A DNA stretch of 64,000 bases from Saccharothrix sp. ALI-22-I (GTDB lineage Bacteria > Actinomycetota > Actinomycetes > Mycobacteriales > Pseudonocardiaceae): positions 124,001 through 188,000 of the forward strand of contig NZ_MTQP01000054.1 of assembly GCF_001984175.1 (NCBI RefSeq), read 5' to 3'. The notes below the pieces were generated by a model. That model saw only the letters and a program-made list of their open reading frames with translations, made no database searches and was not told the DNA's origin. A program made the translations under genes and the position numbers. This document shows positions 30,322 to 39,300 of this stretch, one piece after another (position 1 is the stretch's first letter; each line of letters begins with the position of its first letter).

Positions 30322-30957
30322 ATGATCGAGTCGACCCTGGTGTCGGTGGACGTGCTGGCCCTGCGCTTCGACCCGGCCACACGCGCCGTGCTCCTCGGCA
30401 TCGCGCCCCGCGCCCTGGAACCGTTCGCGGGTGAACTCGCGCTGCCCGGCGTGCTGCTGGGCAAAGGCGAACGCCTCCGTGACGCCGCGCACCGGGCCGT
30501 CACCGCCAAACTCGGCGTCCCCGCGGCCGCGATCACCGCCACCGGCCAGCTCAGCACGTTCGACGAACCGTCCCGAGACCCCCGCGGCCCGACCCTCTCC
30601 ATCGCCCTCTGGGCCACCATCGACCCCACCCGCCTGACCGACGGCGGCGCCACCTGGACCCCACTGGCGCAAGTCCCCCCGCTCGCGTTCGACCACAACC
30701 GCATCGTGGACGACTGCCGCCCCGTCCTGGCCGGCCACCTGTGGCGGGACGCCACCTTCACCGCCGGCCTCCTCGGCCGCGAGTTCACCACCGCCCAGGC
30801 CTTGGACGTCACCGAATCCCTCACCGGCGACCGCCCCTACCCGGCCAACCTCGGCCGCACCATGGAACGCGTCCCCGGCCTCGAACGCACCACCCACCAT
30901 GCCGCTGCCCTCCCCAAGGGCGGCCGTCCCCCGTCCGTCTGGCGCTGGACGGCCTGA
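30322..30957 (+). CDS. NrtR-like NUDIX regulator (catalytically dead NUDIX plus winged helix)
   Basis: 211 residues from the ATG at 30322 (GGGAG nine bases upstream). The NUDIX fold starts at about residue 5; its box (43-66) keeps the leading Gly and REx-type spacing but has HRAV and TAKLG where REL and EExG are required, so the metal-binding glutamates are lost. Residues about 145-211 (FTTAQALDVTESLTGD to GGRPPSVWRW) match the winged-helix end of NrtR repressors, which bind ADP-ribose or related nucleotides. It probably represses its own operon at 27044. It sits 19 bases after the PurA-like gene. Confidence 0.75.
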   Translation: MIESTLVSVDVLALRFDPATRAVLLGIAPRALEPFAGELALPGVLLGKGERLRDAAHRAVTAKLGVPAAAITATGQLSTFDEPSRDPRGPTLSIALWATIDPTRLTDGGATWTPLAQVPPLAFDHNRIVDDCRPVLAGHLWRDATFTAGLLGREFTTAQALDVTESLTGDRPYPANLGRTMERVPGLERTTHHAAALPKGGRPPSVWRWTA

Positions 30958-30974
30958 CCGGATGATTAATTTCT

Positions 30975-31004
30975 GTTAACACTGAAGTCATCAAGGGTGT
31001 TGAC
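30975..31004. repeat. Imperfect inverted repeat upstream of the MetE-like gene
   Basis: GTTAACAC (30975-30982) and GTGTTGAC (30997-31004) pair over 7 of 8 positions around a 14-base loop, within an AT-rich island unusual for this DNA. It may be an operator of the methionine-type gene or the end of the preceding operon. Confidence 0.3.
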
Positions 31005-31130
31005 CATAGGTCTCAGGCGCGGACCGGCGGGATTGGTGTCGGGCCACACCCCCGAAGGCCGACCGAACTCCACTTCCGGACCATTCGGGTGATGGCCCTT
31101 TTCAGGCATTGCCCGGGAAACGGCCGCTGT

Positions 31131-31136
31131 TAGCGT
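31131..31136 (+). promoter_or_regulatory. -10 hexamer of a leaderless MetE-like mRNA
   Basis: TAGCGT ends seven bases before the ATG at 31144 and no ribosome site is present. Confidence 0.45.
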
Positions 31137-31143
31137 CGATCAA

Positions 31144-32208
31144 ATGACTATTCCGACTGAGCCGATCGGCAGCATCCCCCGCCCACCGGCCCTGGTGCAC
31201 GGTCTGGCCGAGCACGCGGCGGGCAGGATCGACCAGGAGGCGCTCGACGCGCTGACCGACGACGCGATCGCGGACACCATCGAGTGCTTCGCGCTGACCG
31301 ACTCACCGGTGATCACCGACGGCGAGCAGGCCAAGCCCAGCTTCGTCACCTACCCGATCGCCGGGTCGGACCGCCTCGCCGCCGGCGGCGTCACCATCCC
31401 GTTCGAGGACGGGCACACCCGCCAGTTACCCAGCCTCGCCGACGGCCCGTTCACGTACGGCGTCTACGCCGACAGCTTCCTGCTGCGGGCGCGACAGCAC
31501 ACCGACCTGCCGGTCAAGCAGGCGGTGATCGCACCGTCGGCGCTGAGCCTGCTCTACCCGGCGAGCGGGCTGGACGGCTACCCGCGCGAGCGGTTCCTCA
31601 CCGACCTGGCCGACGAGAGCGAGCGCGACATCAGGCGCAGCCTCGACGCGGGCGCGCACTCGGTGCAGCTCGACTTCACCGAGGGCAGGCTGTCGCTCAA
31701 GCTCGACCCGTCCAAGGGTGTGCTGCGCGATTTCATCGCCCTCAACAACGAGGTGCTGGGCAGGTTCTCCGACGAGGAGCGGAAGCGGATCGGAGTGCAC
31801 TCCTGCCCCGGCGGCGACTTCGACTCCACGCACAGCCTGGACGTGGACTACGCCGAGCTGCTGCCGGAGCTGTTCCAGCTGGCGGCGGGCAACTTCTACG
31901 TCCAGCTGGCCAGTGAGGCCGACCGGCCCCGCACCCTGGAGATCATCGCCCGGCACCTCAAGTCGGACCAGCGGGTGTTCATCGGGGTGATCGACCCGAT
32001 CAACCCCGAGGTGGAGACGCCCGAGCAGGTCCGCGACCGGGTGCTGGAGGCGGCCGAGCACCTGCCCGTCGATCAGCTGGGCACGTGCGACGACTGCGGC
32101 TTCTCCCCCTTCTCCGACGACACGTCGACCTCGCGGGACACCGCGTTCCGCAAGATCGCCGCACGCGTGGCCGGCACCCGCATGGCCGAAGACGTGCTGG
32201 CTGGTTGA
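31144..32208 (+). CDS. Cobalamin-independent methionine synthase C-terminal-like protein (core-MetE)
   Basis: 354 residues, about half the length of MetE, corresponding to its catalytic C-terminal barrel. Zinc ligands are visible in GVHSCPGGDFDSTHS and in GTCDDCGFSPF, and SVQLDFTEGRLSLKLDPS holds the substrate-binding acidic residues. It starts with the MetE-core-like IGSIPRPPAL. It may transfer a methyl group from a corrinoid protein or other donor to a thiol, rather than from methyl-folate triglutamate, since the N-terminal domain is absent. A TTA codon occurs at 31426-31428, suggesting bldA-type control. Confidence 0.85.
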   Translation: MTIPTEPIGSIPRPPALVHGLAEHAAGRIDQEALDALTDDAIADTIECFALTDSPVITDGEQAKPSFVTYPIAGSDRLAAGGVTIPFEDGHTRQLPSLADGPFTYGVYADSFLLRARQHTDLPVKQAVIAPSALSLLYPASGLDGYPRERFLTDLADESERDIRRSLDAGAHSVQLDFTEGRLSLKLDPSKGVLRDFIALNNEVLGRFSDEERKRIGVHSCPGGDFDSTHSLDVDYAELLPELFQLAAGNFYVQLASEADRPRTLEIIARHLKSDQRVFIGVIDPINPEVETPEQVRDRVLEAAEHLPVDQLGTCDDCGFSPFSDDTSTSRDTAFRKIAARVAGTRMAEDVLAG

Positions 32209-32280
32209 CGTGCTCACACGCTGACATGCCGCCCGTGCCCGGCGCCGTTACCGTTATCGCCGGGCACGGGAGGTGAACCC

Positions 32281-32862
32281 ATGGCGGAACGCGGTAAGCG
32301 GGAGATCCGCGGCTGGAAAGCCATGATGGACAAGGCGGCCGAGCGGCTGGAGTCGAAGACCGGCGCGACGGTGGCGGAGTGGAACCAGCGGGTGCGCGAG
32401 GCGAACCCGTCCGGTGAGCCCGCGTTGCGCAAGTGGTTGACCGAGCAGGGCGTCGGCGGGTACGCGCAGGACCTCCTGGTGTGGGAACGCCACGGCTACC
32501 CGGACTTCATGCTCACCGAGCCCACCGAGCTGATCAACGCCCAGTACGCCGATCGGCAACACCTGCGCCCCATCTGCGACGCCGTGCTGGACGCGGCGTA
32601 CTCGCTCGGCGATGTCGTGGTGCAGGCCCGCAAGACCTACATCTCGCTCGTCTCGCCGAAACGCACCTTCGCCATCGTCAAGGCGACGACGAAGAACCGG
32701 GTGGACGTCGGTCTGAACCTGCCGGGCCGCGAACCGGGCGGTCGGCTGCTGCCGGCGAAGAGCCTCGACAAGGGCACCGTGCGGATCGCCCTGGAGTCAC
32801 CGGAGGAAGTGGACGACGAATTCCTCCGGCTGTTCGAGGAGTGCTACCAGGCCAACATCTGA
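32281..32862 (+). CDS. DUF4287 and DUF5655 domain protein
   Basis: 193 residues from the ATG at 32281 with GGGAGGTGA upstream. The first about 75 residues (KTGATVAEWNQRVRE, GVGGYAQDLLVWERHGYP) are the helical DUF4287 domain; the rest (DVVVQARKTYISLVSPKRTF and VRIALESPEEVDDEF) is DUF5655, a DNA/nucleic-acid-associated fold of unknown function. It is cytoplasmic and convergent with the next gene, 13 bases apart. Confidence 0.85.
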   Translation: MAERGKREIRGWKAMMDKAAERLESKTGATVAEWNQRVREANPSGEPALRKWLTEQGVGGYAQDLLVWERHGYPDFMLTEPTELINAQYADRQHLRPICDAVLDAAYSLGDVVVQARKTYISLVSPKRTFAIVKATTKNRVDVGLNLPGREPGGRLLPAKSLDKGTVRIALESPEEVDDEFLRLFEECYQANI

Positions 32863-32875
32863 CCGGGCCGTCCGG

Positions 32876-34300
32876 TCACCGGTTGATCAGCGAGCCGAAC
32901 GCGGCGCGCACGTCGTCGTCGGACGCGGTGACGTGGACCTCCCCCGGCGGGCCGAGGTCGGTGGGGCCGTAGTAGGTGTAGGAGAGGACCTCCGGGCAGC
33001 TCGCGCCGCCGATCTCGATCTTGGTGTCGGCCACCGGCTGCCCGGTCCGCAGTTCGAAGACCTTCACCGGGATCGCGATCTTGCGGAACGTCACGTCCTG
33101 GGGGAACTCGGGGAAGATCTTGTTCTCGTAGGGGCAGGTCTGGACGGGCGTGCCCATCTCCGCCTCGCCCGCGCAGACCACCAGCACGGCTTCGGCGGCG
33201 TCAGAGGCCCGCCACTCGGCGGGGAGCTTGCTCGCGTAGTGGTAGTTGCCGTAGAGCAGGGCGCGGTTGGTTCCCGGCCCGTAGGGCGCGGCGCCGCTGT
33301 ACTGCGCCGGATTGGCGCAGTACGCCGGTTGCGTGGTGGGCGAGCCCTGGAGGAGGCCGCGGACGTTCGCCAGCTCGATCGCCAGCGTGGCCTGCCGGAC
33401 CCCTTCCTGTGCCTTGGCGGTGAGTTCCTGTCCGGGGTACTGGTCGAGCAGCTGCTGATAACGCGTCCGTGCCTGCTCCCACTCCTCGGCGGCCATGTGG
33501 GCGTCGCCGCAGCCGACCAGCGCGGCGGGCGCGGTCCGGGCAGCGACGTCAGCGGACCGGTCCAGTGCGTTGTCCGTCGCCGGCCGTTGGCGGAGCCAGT
33601 CGGTGACCTCGGCGGTGCGGCAGGGGTCCTTGACGGGCAGGCCGGAGAGGAACCCGTCCAGCACGACGTCGACCATCTTCTCGTGGCCGGGCAGCTCCGC
33701 GAGGACCGAGCCGAGACCGTCGAAGCCGCCGGACAGCGCATCGGTGTCACCGGTCAACCCAGCGGTGAGTTCGAACCTGGCCACCGATAACCGTTGGCAC
33801 GCCTGGACGGTCTTCTCGCCGCGGGCCGTCAGCGGGGCGTCGACCACGCGGTGGCCGAGCCACACCCGGTCCAGGGCGGTCGACGCCTGCCCGCAATCGC
33901 CGCTGCCGCGCGCTTCGGTGACGGTCCCCTCGATGCCGGCGGCGTCGAACCGCAGGAGCGCCACGGCCAGCAGCACCGGAACCGTGACGCCGAGCGCGAC
34001 CAGCCGCTGCCCGCGCACCGCGACCCGCCGAGTGCGCCCACCCGCAAGGAACCACCCGTGCACGATGAGCGCTGCCCACCAGAGGACCACGACGATCTCG
34101 AACCACACCGACCGGGTGACCGACGCGAGGAGGATCACCAGCACGACGGTGACCAGCCCCGTGACGACGGCGAGCGCACGTCGTCGCAGCATCAGGTAGC
34201 CGACGCCGAGCAGGGAGGCGTTGGCGAGGGCGACGGCCAGCGGATCGTGGGACCGGGCCACGTGAACGGGTTCCGCCACGTCGTGCGTCAGGTGGTCCAT
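32876..34300 (-). CDS. Membrane protein with TPR-like extracytoplasmic region
   Basis: 474 residues. Three or four hydrophobic segments lie in the first 125 residues (LANASLLGVGYLML, VVTGLVTVVLVILLASVT, IVVVLWWAALIVHGWFLA, LVALGVTVPVLLAVALL). The remainder looks extracytoplasmic, with about eight cysteines and a TPR-like helix pair (AAEEWEQARTRYQQLLDQYPG). No family recognised. A TTA codon (in QRLSVARF, near 33788) is present. AAGGGA lies before its ATG. Confidence 0.75.
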   Translation of the reverse strand: MDHLTHDVAEPVHVARSHDPLAVALANASLLGVGYLMLRRRALAVVTGLVTVVLVILLASVTRSVWFEIVVVLWWAALIVHGWFLAGGRTRRVAVRGQRLVALGVTVPVLLAVALLRFDAAGIEGTVTEARGSGDCGQASTALDRVWLGHRVVDAPLTARGEKTVQACQRLSVARFELTAGLTGDTDALSGGFDGLGSVLAELPGHEKMVDVVLDGFLSGLPVKDPCRTAEVTDWLRQRPATDNALDRSADVAARTAPAALVGCGDAHMAAEEWEQARTRYQQLLDQYPGQELTAKAQEGVRQATLAIELANVRGLLQGSPTTQPAYCANPAQYSGAAPYGPGTNRALLYGNYHYASKLPAEWRASDAAEAVLVVCAGEAEMGTPVQTCPYENKIFPEFPQDVTFRKIAIPVKVFELRTGQPVADTKIEIGGASCPEVLSYTYYGPTDLGPPGEVHVTASDDDVRAAFGSLINR

Positions 34301-34364
34301 CGTGGTCCCTTCGTCGCGGGACGGTCGGAGGCCGTCACCCCTGTGTCGCCGACGACGGGACAGG

Positions 34365-34388
34365 TCCGCGGACGATCACATCCGCGGA
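34365..34388. repeat. Two copies of a palindromic 8-mer upstream of the membrane-protein gene
   Basis: TCCGCGGA occurs at 34365-34372 and again at 34381-34388, centres 16 bp apart, about 65-90 bases upstream of the start at 34300. The spacing would allow paired regulator binding, but the 8-mer is only moderately rare in GC-rich DNA. Confidence 0.25.
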
Positions 34389-34444
34389 ACCGGAAAGGCC
34401 GCCGGCCGAATACGAGCAGCAGGCCGGCCAATCCGGTCAACGGG

Positions 34445-35296
34445 CTAGGCGGCCAACTCCATGATGCGGGCCGCGACCTCGGCCGGGGCCTCCAATGGCA
34501 GCATGTGGCCGGCGTCCTCCACCACCACCGACTCGCCGCCGACCGCCGAGGCCAGCGCCTTGGCGTTGGACTCGGGCACCAGCCGGTCCTCGTCGCCCAC
34601 GACCGCTATCACCGGCCGTTCGCCCGCGACGGTGAGCGCGGCCTCCCGGTCGTAACGGTCCACCGCCGGCCGGAACAGCGCGACCGTGTCCGGCCAGTGC
34701 GACCACACCATGTCCGCGGTCAGGTCCACGTCCTCCTTGCGCGGCTCGTCGCCGAACAGCCACCAGCGCAACCCGGCCGTCTTGGTCGGCTCGATCTTCT
34801 CCCGCACCGCCCGCACCAGCGGCCCGAACGCCCGTTCCAACTCGCGGACCAGCTTGCCCAACGCCTTGGGCCAGGCCAGCGACGTCTCCGCCAGCCCGGT
34901 CGCGGCGGTCGAGACGAACACCACGCCCGCCACCCGCTGCCGGTACAGCCGGGGCCGGCGTTCGGCCATCGCCATCGCGGCCATACCGCCCATCGAGTGA
35001 CCGGCGACGACCACCCGCCCCTCGGGCACCAGCCGTTCGATCAACTCGCCCAGGTCGTCGCCCAACTGCTCGATCGACGCGGTCCGCTTGTCCGCCGGCG
35101 AGGACGTGCCGTGCCCGCGGTGGTCGTAGGCGATCACCTGCACGGACGCCGGCAGCGCCGCCACCACCCGGTGCCAGCTGCGGTGGTCCAGCGCGTAGCC
35201 GTGGGCGAGCACCACGGTCAACTCGGCGTCGGGCGGGCCGCTGCGCACCACGTTCAGCTCCGTGCCGTCCTCCAGCCGCAACCGATCGGTCGCCAT
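34445..35296 (-). CDS. Alpha/beta hydrolase
   Basis: 283 residues from the ATG at 35296 (GGAAGGGA upstream). Classical fold: VLAHGYALDHRSW oxyanion region, YDHRGHGTS, nucleophile elbow VAGHSMGGMAAMA (Ser about 101), and late VVEDAGHMLPLEAP with the catalytic His. A lid lies between. The substrate is unknown; no signal peptide, so probably cytoplasmic. The neighbouring genes give no hint. Confidence 0.92.
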   Translation of the reverse strand: MATDRLRLEDGTELNVVRSGPPDAELTVVLAHGYALDHRSWHRVVAALPASVQVIAYDHRGHGTSSPADKRTASIEQLGDDLGELIERLVPEGRVVVAGHSMGGMAAMAMAERRPRLYRQRVAGVVFVSTAATGLAETSLAWPKALGKLVRELERAFGPLVRAVREKIEPTKTAGLRWWLFGDEPRKEDVDLTADMVWSHWPDTVALFRPAVDRYDREAALTVAGERPVIAVVGDEDRLVPESNAKALASAVGGESVVVEDAGHMLPLEAPAEVAARIMELAA

Positions 35297-35380
35297 GCCG
35301 CTGTCCCTTCCGTCGTCGGACGTGTACTTGACCAACGAGTAACAAGGGCGGACGTCACGCGGCTACGGCCAGCCGGGCGA

Positions 35381-36169
35381 CTACGTCCAGCCCGACTGGC
35401 TGAGCAGCCGCAACCGCCGGTCCAGGATGGTGGCGAAGTCGTGCGGGTGGCCGACGACCAGTTCGACGTCACGTTCGGCCGTGCGGACCACGACCACCTG
35501 CCCTCCGGGCGCACCACGCGTTTCGGCCACCCACACTCCGGTGATCTCCCGCAGCGGCACCTCACCGCCGAAGCTGTCCGGGTTGGACGGTCCGGTGCTC
35601 ACGTGCCAGCGCAGCAGGTCACCATCGAAGCTCGCGTGGGCGAGCAGCAGATGTCCGGCGGCGCTGCGCACCTGCCGCGACGCACTCCGCACACCCAGCG
35701 TCGTGCCGGCGATCGCACCGCCGGCCACGTCCAGCAGCACGCCCTTCGCCTTGACCACGAGCCGCACCGCGCCCGCGGCGGCGGCCACCGTGGGCAGCAC
35801 GAACAGGGGGTTCAGGGTGAGCAACCAGATGCCGAGGGCCTGCGCCGTCCCGCTGTAGGCGACCAGCCCGATCCACCACCCGGTCCGGTGCAGGTAGACC
35901 CGGCGGAACACGAACCACACCGGCACCGCGACGCCGATCACCAGGATGATCAACCCGAGCACGACCACGCCCGACCACCCGGTGACGAGGGCGACGAGGG
36001 CGACGGCCAGGCTCACCGGCGGTGGCCCGAGAAAGCCGAGCAGTATCAACCGCCGCACCCGCGACCAGCGGTTTTCGAATTCCGCACGCACGGTCGAGTG
36101 CACGCCGAACGGCAACCGCACCGCGGACCACCTCCCGACACCGTCACCGGTGTCCACCCATTCAGGCAC
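35381..36169 (-). CDS. Four-helix membrane protein of unknown function
   Basis: 262 residues from a GTG at 36169 (VPEWVDTGDG); the start is uncertain since no ribosome site precedes it. Hydrophobic segments lie at about 45-65, 68-90, 100-120 and 122-142, followed by a soluble domain with WHVSTGPSNPDSFGGEVPL and VVVVRTAERDVELVVGHPHD, which resembles a PH-like fold. No named family. Confidence 0.68.
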   Translation of the reverse strand: MPEWVDTGDGVGRWSAVRLPFGVHSTVRAEFENRWSRVRRLILLGFLGPPPVSLAVALVALVTGWSGVVVLGLIILVIGVAVPVWFVFRRVYLHRTGWWIGLVAYSGTAQALGIWLLTLNPLFVLPTVAAAAGAVRLVVKAKGVLLDVAGGAIAGTTLGVRSASRQVRSAAGHLLLAHASFDGDLLRWHVSTGPSNPDSFGGEVPLREITGVWVAETRGAPGGQVVVVRTAERDVELVVGHPHDFATILDRRLRLLSQSGWT

Positions 36170-36260
36170 ACACAGTAACGGTTGCGGCGGTTGTCGGCTC
36201 GCGATCAAACGATCTTGGTAGCGGGACCCGCGGAGCACGCGGCGGCACATGACGGACAAA

Positions 36261-36300
36261 GGCCGGGTCGGCGGGACGGTGAAGTCCCGCGAACCCGGCC
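36261..36300 (-). terminator. Intrinsic terminator of the GH2 beta-galactosidase gene
   Basis: GGCCGGGT (36261-36268) pairs with ACCCGGCC (36293-36300), and inside it GCGGGAC (36271-36277) with GTCCCGC (36284-36290), loop GGTGAA. On the minus strand the hairpin is followed by TTTGTCC, and it lies 21 bases after the stop at 36321. Confidence 0.75.
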
Positions 36301-36320
36301 TCTGCCGTGTCAGCCGGGGA

Positions 36321-39300
36321 TCATCCGCCCGCGGGCATGCCCGAGCGGGCTTCCTGGGCGGTCAACGGGCGCAGGGACAGCGTGTACTCGTAGGTGGTGT
36401 CCGGTCGGACCTGGCTGCGTTGCCGCACCGGGTTGGGGGTGTCGCCGACACCGGTGACGGCGTGGCTGGCGTGCAGGGTGATCCAGCCGTTGTTGCGCTG
36501 GAGTTGGAACGGGTACGCGGCCCGGTCGAGGTCGTCGTACGGCGTCACGCTGACGTCCTTCGCACCCGCCACCAGCAGGCCACCGGTGCGGCCGTCGGTG
36601 AGCAGTGCCCACCGGCTGTCGGTGTGGTTGCCGTAGTCCTGCGGCCGGTAGTAGTCCACGTACTGCTCGTCCACTGTGGACGAGTGGACGCCGATCGGCG
36701 TGCCGTCCTTGCGGTCCACGTAGCTCTCCGCCTCGCGGCCGTACCAGGCGAACCGGTCGTAGCTGTCCGGCAGGGCCAGCGAGACGCCGATGCGCGGCAG
36801 GTACGGCAACGTCCGCATGGCGCCCTGCGGGGTGACCTTGTGCCCGAGCCGCAGCACGCCGCCGCGTTCGACCGTGTAGGTCATCGTCTGGTCGAACCAC
36901 GCGGTCGTGACGTCCGGCGCGGCCACCCGGCTGTCCACGACGACGCGCACGCCGGCGTCGGCCGGTTCGACGCGGACGTCGGTGACGGTGGTGGCGAGCC
37001 GGTCCAACCCGACGCGACGCCAGTCCTCACCTTCCGCGCGGCCCCACTTGAAGGTCTCGTTGCTGATCGGCGCACGCCACGCGTCGAGCTTCGGCCCGCT
37101 GCTCAGCAACTCCCGGTCGCGGACCTTGACCGACGACAGCGTGCCGGTCTTCTTGTCCACCGTGTAGCTGACGCCCTCGGCCTCCGCGGTGACGGCGGCA
37201 TCGGTGTCCGATGAGATGGCGGCGCTGCCGCCCTTGGGAGCCCGGTCCAGACCGGGCACCTTCGTGCCGCCCAGGGAGAACTGGTCGTGCGCCAGCACGT
37301 GCCACGCGGGCAGCATCGGCTGACCCCACGTGGTGACCGCCTCGACGGTGAGGAACCGCTCGCGGTCGGCCGGGTTCGCGGGCACCGGCACCGGGATCGT
37401 GCCGGTCGAGTTCGCCGCCACCCGCAACGGCTGCTCCCCACGCGTCACGACCCGAGAGCCTTCGGTGATCTTCCACCGCAGCCTGAGCCCGTCGGTGCCG
37501 CTGAACTGCCGTTCGTTGAGCACCGACAGCACGCCATCGGCGTAGGTGAACCGCAGCGGCTGGTGCGCCCAAGCCATCTGGGCGGTCTCCGGCTGGGCGT
37601 CGCGGTCGGGGCTGATCAGACCGTCCAAGCCGGACAGGCTGGAGCCGTAGGACAGGTGCGTGCCTCGTTCCTCGACGCGGTCGAAGTCCAGCGCCAGCAC
37701 CGCGCCGCCCACCGGCTCGGCCGCGTTCAGCTCGGCCGGGGTGAGGGTGCGGTCGTAGATGCGGACATCGTCCACCGCGCCGTGCGCCATCCGGCCGACC
37801 CGGCTCGGGTCGCTCCACGACGTCTCGAAGTCGCGCCCGATGTTCACCTCGGCCGAGGACGAGTCGATCGCGCCGGTGAACGGCTTGCTCGCGACCTCGC
37901 GGCCGTCGATGTAGAGCCGCAGCGCGGTGCCGTCGTAGGTGCCGCTGACCCGGTGCCAGTTGCCGTAGAAATCGCTGGGCACGGTGGCCTGCACCGCTTG
38001 CCAGGTGCCGCTGTGGATGAAGAACTCCAGCTGCGTCTCGGTCTTCATCTTCATCGCGTACTGGTGGTCGCCCTTGCCGACGATGCGGAAGTCACCGCTC
38101 CACTTCGCGGGCTTGACCCACGCGTCCAGCGTCAACGTCTTGCCGGTGATGTCGAGCTTCCGATCCCGGTAGACCTCGACGAAGTCGTCCAGGCCGGACA
38201 TGAACAGCGCCTTGCCTCGGTGGCCGTCGACCAGCTCCGGCGCGCCCGACAGGTGCGCGGAGATGTTGTTGCCGGACGAGTCGGGCAGGATGCGCACCTT
38301 CTGCCGGATGCTCGCCTCGGCCCAGTCCCAGATGAAACCGCCCTGGGTGGCCGGGTTCGCCCGGATGGTGTCCCAGAACTCGCGGAAGTTGCCCAGGCTG
38401 TTGCCCATCGCGTGCGCGTACTCGCCGAAGATCAACGGTTTCGTGGTGTTCTTCGCCTGCTGCTCGAACTTCTCCGGCGACGGGTACCGCGGGCCCCACA
38501 CGTCGGCGAACGGCGCGTCGCCGTCGGGGTTGTTGGACTGGTGGTACTTCGGCCGGGTCGGCTCGTTCGCGACCAGCCAGTCCGCCATCGCGTAGTGGTG
38601 CGCGCCGAGGCCGGCCTCGTTGCCGGTGTCCCACATGAACACGCTCGGGTGGTTCTTGTCCCGCTCGACCATGCCGATGAGGCGGTCCATGAACGCGGGC
38701 TTCCACTCCGGCTGGTTGGCCTGGCACCAGTTGTTGCAGTTCTCGTGGTTGTGGGTCTCGATGTCGACCTCGTCGGCGATCCACAGGCCGTGCCGGTCGG
38801 CCAGCTCGTAGAAGTACGGGTCGGACGGGTAGTGCGAGGTGCGTACGGCGTTGACGTTGAGCTGCTCCATCAGCGCCACGTCGCGTTCCTGCGCCTCCCG
38901 CGGCACGTGCCGGCCGTGGTCGGGGTCGGTCTCCGCGCGGTTGACGCCCTTGAACAGGGTGCGCTTGCCGTTGATCAGCAGCTGCTTGTCGCGGATCTCG
39001 ATCTCGCGGAAACCGGTGGTCTCGCTGGTGATGTGGGTGGTGCGGCCGTCGGGTCCGGTCAGGGTGAACACGACCGTGTGCAGGTTCGGGGTCTCGTCGG
39101 TCCACTTCGCCGGGTTGCGCACCGGCAGGGTCAGCTGGACCTGGCCGCCCTGGTCGGTCACCTCGACGTCCTGGGTGACCGTCCCGATCTGCGTGCCGCG
39201 CGCGTTGCGCAGGCTGGCGGTGACGCGGTGCGTGCCGGTCGTGCCGCCGCTCTTGTGGCCCACCTCGACGGCGGCGGAGAGCGTCGCGTCGGTGTAGGTG

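Noticed and set aside
30958-31143. SAM- or cobalamin-type riboswitch before the MetE-like gene
   Set aside because: Only one weak inverted repeat is present; no conserved riboswitch core could be seen, and the -10 at 31131 implies an RNA with no leader.
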